64,000 nt of DNA from Pseudanabaena mucicola str. Chao 1806 (GTDB lineage Bacteria > Cyanobacteriota > Cyanobacteriia > Pseudanabaenales > Pseudanabaenaceae), in NCBI RefSeq assembly GCF_030323025.1, contig NZ_CP097329.1, positions 217,001 through 281,000 on the forward strand. Reading direction: 5' to 3'. Shown piece by piece: positions 61,694 to 64,000 of this stretch (positions are counted from its first letter, which is position 1; each line of letters opens with the position of its first letter). Below the pieces are notes generated by a model that did no database searches, was not told the DNA's origin, and saw only the letters and a list, made by a program, of their open reading frames with translations. The translations under genes and the position numbers were made by a program.

Positions 61694-62959
61694 CTATCTG
61701 ACAATCGGTAGTTCGTTCCAGTTTGAGGTGTAACGAGGCGATCGCTGACTGGATTTCGTTTGCCAAGATTTAGTAAGTCCAGTACCTGCAAAAATTAACG
61801 TATCTCGCCCAAACTTTTGGTTAATCAGATCTAAGTATTGCATTAGTCTTTGAGAACGTTCTGTGTCTTCAACAGATTTTTCTGCCAATAAGTCTCCCTG
61901 AATATTGTTTTCGGATACTAGCCCTAATCCTATGACCCCTGCTTTTTTGAATTGGTAACCAACGCGGAAAATCTTTTCGGTACTCTGCATAGCCACCAAT
62001 ATTAGTTCTCTTGTGTCGTTAGAGGCGATCGCTAAATTAACGGTTAGGGAATTGCTATAAAATTCTCCTCGAAAGGGTGAACTTCTCGCAAAAATTGTTA
62101 ATGCTGTTGCTGCTTGTTTTTGCTTCCTCAGTTTGGTGGCTAAGCGACTAGTAAAAGTCGAGATTGCTTCTTGAAGTTCCTTGATGTCTGTAATACCATG
62201 ACTAAAGGATCTTGATACACAGGTCGTTTGTTTGGGATTTGGACATAGTTCTAGGGATAAACAGGATTTGCCCGCTAGTTCCATTTGTATTCTCACGCCG
62301 ATGATACCCATCTTTTGGCGCAGTTCTCCTATATCCATTTCACGCAATTTCAACGCATTATCAATCCCTCTACTAACTAGCCATTTTTCTTGTTGTTTAC
62401 CTATTCCCCAAATCTCTCTTACTGGAGTTGTCTCCAATATTCTGTCAGGGTTTTGACATTCATAGAAGCTAAATATTCCTTTGGGCGATCGCTTAGCGAT
62501 ATGGTTTGTGAGTTTGGCTAAGGTTTTGGTTGGAGCAATGCCGATAGAGATCGGCAGACCTAACCATTGCTTTACCCTTTGTCTGATCTGTTGGGCATAG
62601 TCTAGATCATGGGGCAATCCCGTGAGATTCAGAAATGCTTCGTCTATTGAGTAGATTTCTATCTCTGCCGCAAATTGTGCCAAAATTTCCATCACTCTTT
62701 GGGACAGGTCGCCATAGAGTTCATAGTTAGACGATAGGGTAATGATGTCGTGTTTGGCGATCTCTTTAGCAATCTTAAATACTGGTACTCCCATGCCTAT
62801 TCCTAGGGCTTTAACTTCAGCCGATCTTGCCACCACACATCCATCATTGTTACTAAGCACAACGACGGGTTTTCCCTCGAGTTTGGGATTAAATACTCGT
62901 TCACAGGATACATAGAAGTTATTGCAATCGACGAGAGCTAAGCAGGGCGCGGATAACAT
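61694..62959 (-). CDS. umuC: DNA polymerase V subunit UmuC (Y-family)
   Basis: The 421-residue protein has the Y-family catalytic motifs '[20 protein letters not shown]' and '[10 protein letters not shown]' with the acidic metal ligands, and '[18 protein letters not shown]' in the little-finger region. It would synthesise past lesions in an error-prone way. It overlaps umuD by 41 nt. No LexA box is recognisable upstream. Confidence 0.93.
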   Translation of the reverse strand: MLSAPCLALVDCNNFYVSCERVFNPKLEGKPVVVLSNNDGCVVARSAEVKALGIGMGVPVFKIAKEIAKHDIITLSSNYELYGDLSQRVMEILAQFAAEIEIYSIDEAFLNLTGLPHDLDYAQQIRQRVKQWLGLPISIGIAPTKTLAKLTNHIAKRSPKGIFSFYECQNPDRILETTPVREIWGIGKQQEKWLVSRGIDNALKLREMDIGELRQKMGIIGVRIQMELAGKSCLSLELCPNPKQTTCVSRSFSHGITDIKELQEAISTFTSRLATKLRKQKQAATALTIFARSSPFRGEFYSNSLTVNLAIASNDTRELILVAMQSTEKIFRVGYQFKKAGVIGLGLVSENNIQGDLLAEKSVEDTERSQRLMQYLDLINQKFGRDTLIFAGTGLTKSWQTKSSQRSPRYTSNWNELPIVR

Positions 62960-63368
62960 AGGTAACGACTCCCCAGATCTGGAATTCTGTATCTTCGGTG
63001 ATGCTGATTAGTTGACAATTGGGGTTTTCGGATAGCAGTTGTAGCCGTCTCCGATTGCGGCTGACTCGACGGATTACCAAATCACCATTGACGGAAGCTA
63101 CGACTATTTTCTGCTCAGTGACTTCGATTGAGCGATCCACTATCAGCAGATCCCCTTGCTGTAATCCACTCTCTAGCATTGGCTCTCCCTCAAATCGCAT
63201 GAAAAAAGTGGCTGCAGGTTGACTGATCAAATAACGGTTGAGATCTAAATGAGATTCGAGTAGATCGTCCGCAGGTGAGGGAAATCCTGCCGAAACTCTG
63301 CTTGAAAATAGCGGCAACCTTATCGGTGATTCAGTACAAGGCTTTCTTATTTGACCGATATTAACCAT
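62919..63368 (-). CDS. umuD: UmuD-like protein without the Ser-Lys dyad
   Basis: The 149-residue S24-type protein keeps the usual cleavage region '[10 protein letters not shown]' (Ala27-Gly28) and the fold '[10 protein letters not shown]', '[15 protein letters not shown]', '[11 protein letters not shown]'. The nucleophile region reads '[10 protein letters not shown]': Pro63 stands where UmuD has Ser (GDSM), and 'VIRR' replaces 'VKK', so Arg100 stands in place of the general-base Lys. Both dyad residues are therefore changed, and self-cleavage is not expected. It may be a dominant regulator of UmuC, or be cleaved in trans. Confidence 0.88.
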   Translation of the reverse strand: MVNIGQIRKPCTESPIRLPLFSSRVSAGFPSPADDLLESHLDLNRYLISQPAATFFMRFEGEPMLESGLQQGDLLIVDRSIEVTEQKIVVASVNGDLVIRRVSRNRRRLQLLSENPNCQLISITEDTEFQIWGVVTYVIRALLSSRRLQ

Positions 63369-63504
63369 TGCTATGCCCTAAATTTATACTTATGATTATC
63401 GTACAATATTTAAAGCTTTTATAGTTGATGTTTTTTCTGTCTCCAATTTCAGTCAAGACTGTCAGTTGGTCTCACATCTTGCAGATTTTAGCTAGGCAGT
63501 TTGA

Positions 63505-63561
63505 GGTATTGCTCAATAGGTAAGTGGCGCTTTGCGCCATCCTTACCTATTGAGCAATACC
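63505..63561. repeat. Long palindrome upstream of umuD
   Basis: 20-bp perfect arms (GGTATTGCTCAATAGGTAAG and complement) enclose an inner TGGCGCTTTGCGCCA hairpin. A similar GTGGCGCTTTGCGCCAC core occurs at 56050. Apart from this and C6, the stretch 63369-63703 contains nothing I can call; the umuD promoter should be in its left part. Confidence 0.7.
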
Positions 63562-63649
63562 AAGATTTGAGAGAAAAAAACTGCTTTATGTGGGGCTAAG
63601 TTGCGGCGCTATCAACAAATTTGATCAAGCTTTTGGATTTCTACAGTAA

Positions 63650-63706
63650 TAGGACTTACGCAAACCGAACAAATTTATTACACATTGGGTAGATGTGTAA
63701 GTCCTA
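63650..63706. repeat. Family C element, short form C6, at the PglZ-like stop
   Basis: TAGGACTTACGCAAACCGAA ... ATGTGTAAGTCCTA; the GC-rich palindrome is deleted. The right end overlaps the stop codon of the PglZ-like gene (63704-63706). Confidence 0.8.
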
Positions 63707-64000
63707 AGTAATATTCCACCAAGTTGGAAACTGATTAGAAGATTCTATCCAACCACTAGGAATAATTTTACTCGAAGATAATACGGCAATAGGAGTTACT
63801 ATTTCTTGAGGATTCGCACCGCCATGATATCCATTTTTTTTAGGCTTATAGCGAATTTGCTCTGACCAAGGCGCAATGATTGACTTGTGACCAGAGGCAA
63901 CAATTCGATTGCCAATTAATCGACATTCTGCATCCGTTAGATTTCCATGATCGGGTTGCCACCGTTCACCTCCCTCTGTCGTAGATATCAGGCTAGTTCC
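63704..64000 (-). CDS. pglZ: PglZ-like (BREX-type) protein, C-terminal part only
   Basis: The reading frame is open to the right edge and ends at 63704, giving 98 visible residues. 'WQPDHGNLTDAECRLIGNR', 'IAPWSEQIRYKPKKNGYHGG' then 'ANPQEIVTPIAVLSSSK' and a final 'PTWWNIT' resemble the C-terminus of PglZ proteins, the alkaline-phosphatase-like component of BREX/Pgl phage defence (closest in memory to BREX-2). Other BREX genes would lie beyond the window. The stop codon coincides with a family C element. The catalytic part is not visible, so activity cannot be judged. Confidence 0.75.
   Translation of the reverse strand, partial: GTSLISTTEGGERWQPDHGNLTDAECRLIGNRIVASGHKSIIAPWSEQIRYKPKKNGYHGGANPQEIVTPIAVLSSSKIIPSGWIESSNQFPTWWNIT

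Noticed and set aside
63369-63430. Possible LexA/SOS box ahead of umuD
   Set aside because: A GTAC string is present in CGTACAATATTT, but no palindromic partner fits the known cyanobacterial LexA motif.

Overview
This 64 kb window looks like chromosomal DNA of a cyanobacterium. The palindrome GCGATCGC (HIP1) occurs throughout, and several genes are typical of the phylum: pxcA (CO2-dependent proton exchange), a lumenal CYP38-like cyclophilin, nblS/hik33, a DUF2949 protein, an SLH/OprB iron-uptake porin, a devBC exporter pair and a fused B12-binding radical SAM protein. The repeat load and AT-rich spacers would fit a Pseudanabaena-like lineage, but that placement is inference. I saw no rRNA or tRNA gene and no CRISPR array.

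Layout. 0-4.3 kb is an accessory strip: the 3' part of a NurA-like nuclease gene followed by a DNA methyltransferase (possible HerA/NurA-type defence), then toxin-antitoxin genes (a TumE-like pair, an orphan ParD, and HigA next to a HigB stub cut by an IS256-family remnant). 4.3-19.5 kb is mostly housekeeping: DUF2949, moaD, phoH, cyclophilin, an orphan TnpB element, pxcA, pdhC, gyrA, a radical SAM protein and argJ. 19.5-24.4 kb is repeat-rich: a broken DUF433/DUF5615 pair, an HxlR regulator divergent from a thioredoxin-like gene, a TetR regulator divergent from a Coq4-like gene, and an IS982-like fragment. 24.4-40.4 kb holds a diguanylate cyclase, glgP, a secreted CHAT protein, devBC, a zinc metallopeptidase, a U32 peptidase, a VOC protein, an MFS/MarR pair and a decayed ABC exporter. 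41.5-46.4 kb is a cluster of three CadD-family transporters with a secreted protein, a DUF202 protein and a LysR regulator. 46.6-61.5 kb carries sbcD, a porin behind a Fur-box-like site, nblS, radC, dus, a TldD/PmbA-like gene, ktrB-ktrA and a second NurA-like gene. 61.7-64 kb has umuDC, whose UmuD lacks the Ser-Lys dyad, and the 3' end of a PglZ-like (BREX-type) gene running off the window.

Short palindromic elements are the most pervasive feature. At least four families of roughly 60-150 bp (called A, B, C and D here) begin with TA and end in inverted repeats. They occur in intact, inverted, deleted and nested forms. Some sit exactly on gene stop codons, and one interrupts a toxin gene.

Themes: DNA defence, repair and mutagenesis genes occur at both ends (NurA-like, methyltransferase, SbcD, RadC, UmuDC, PglZ). 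Small stress or efflux loci have a regulator next to its likely target (HxlR, TetR, MarR, LysR). Several accessory systems are eroded (HigB, DUF433/DUF5615, a DrrAB-like exporter, transposase remnants).
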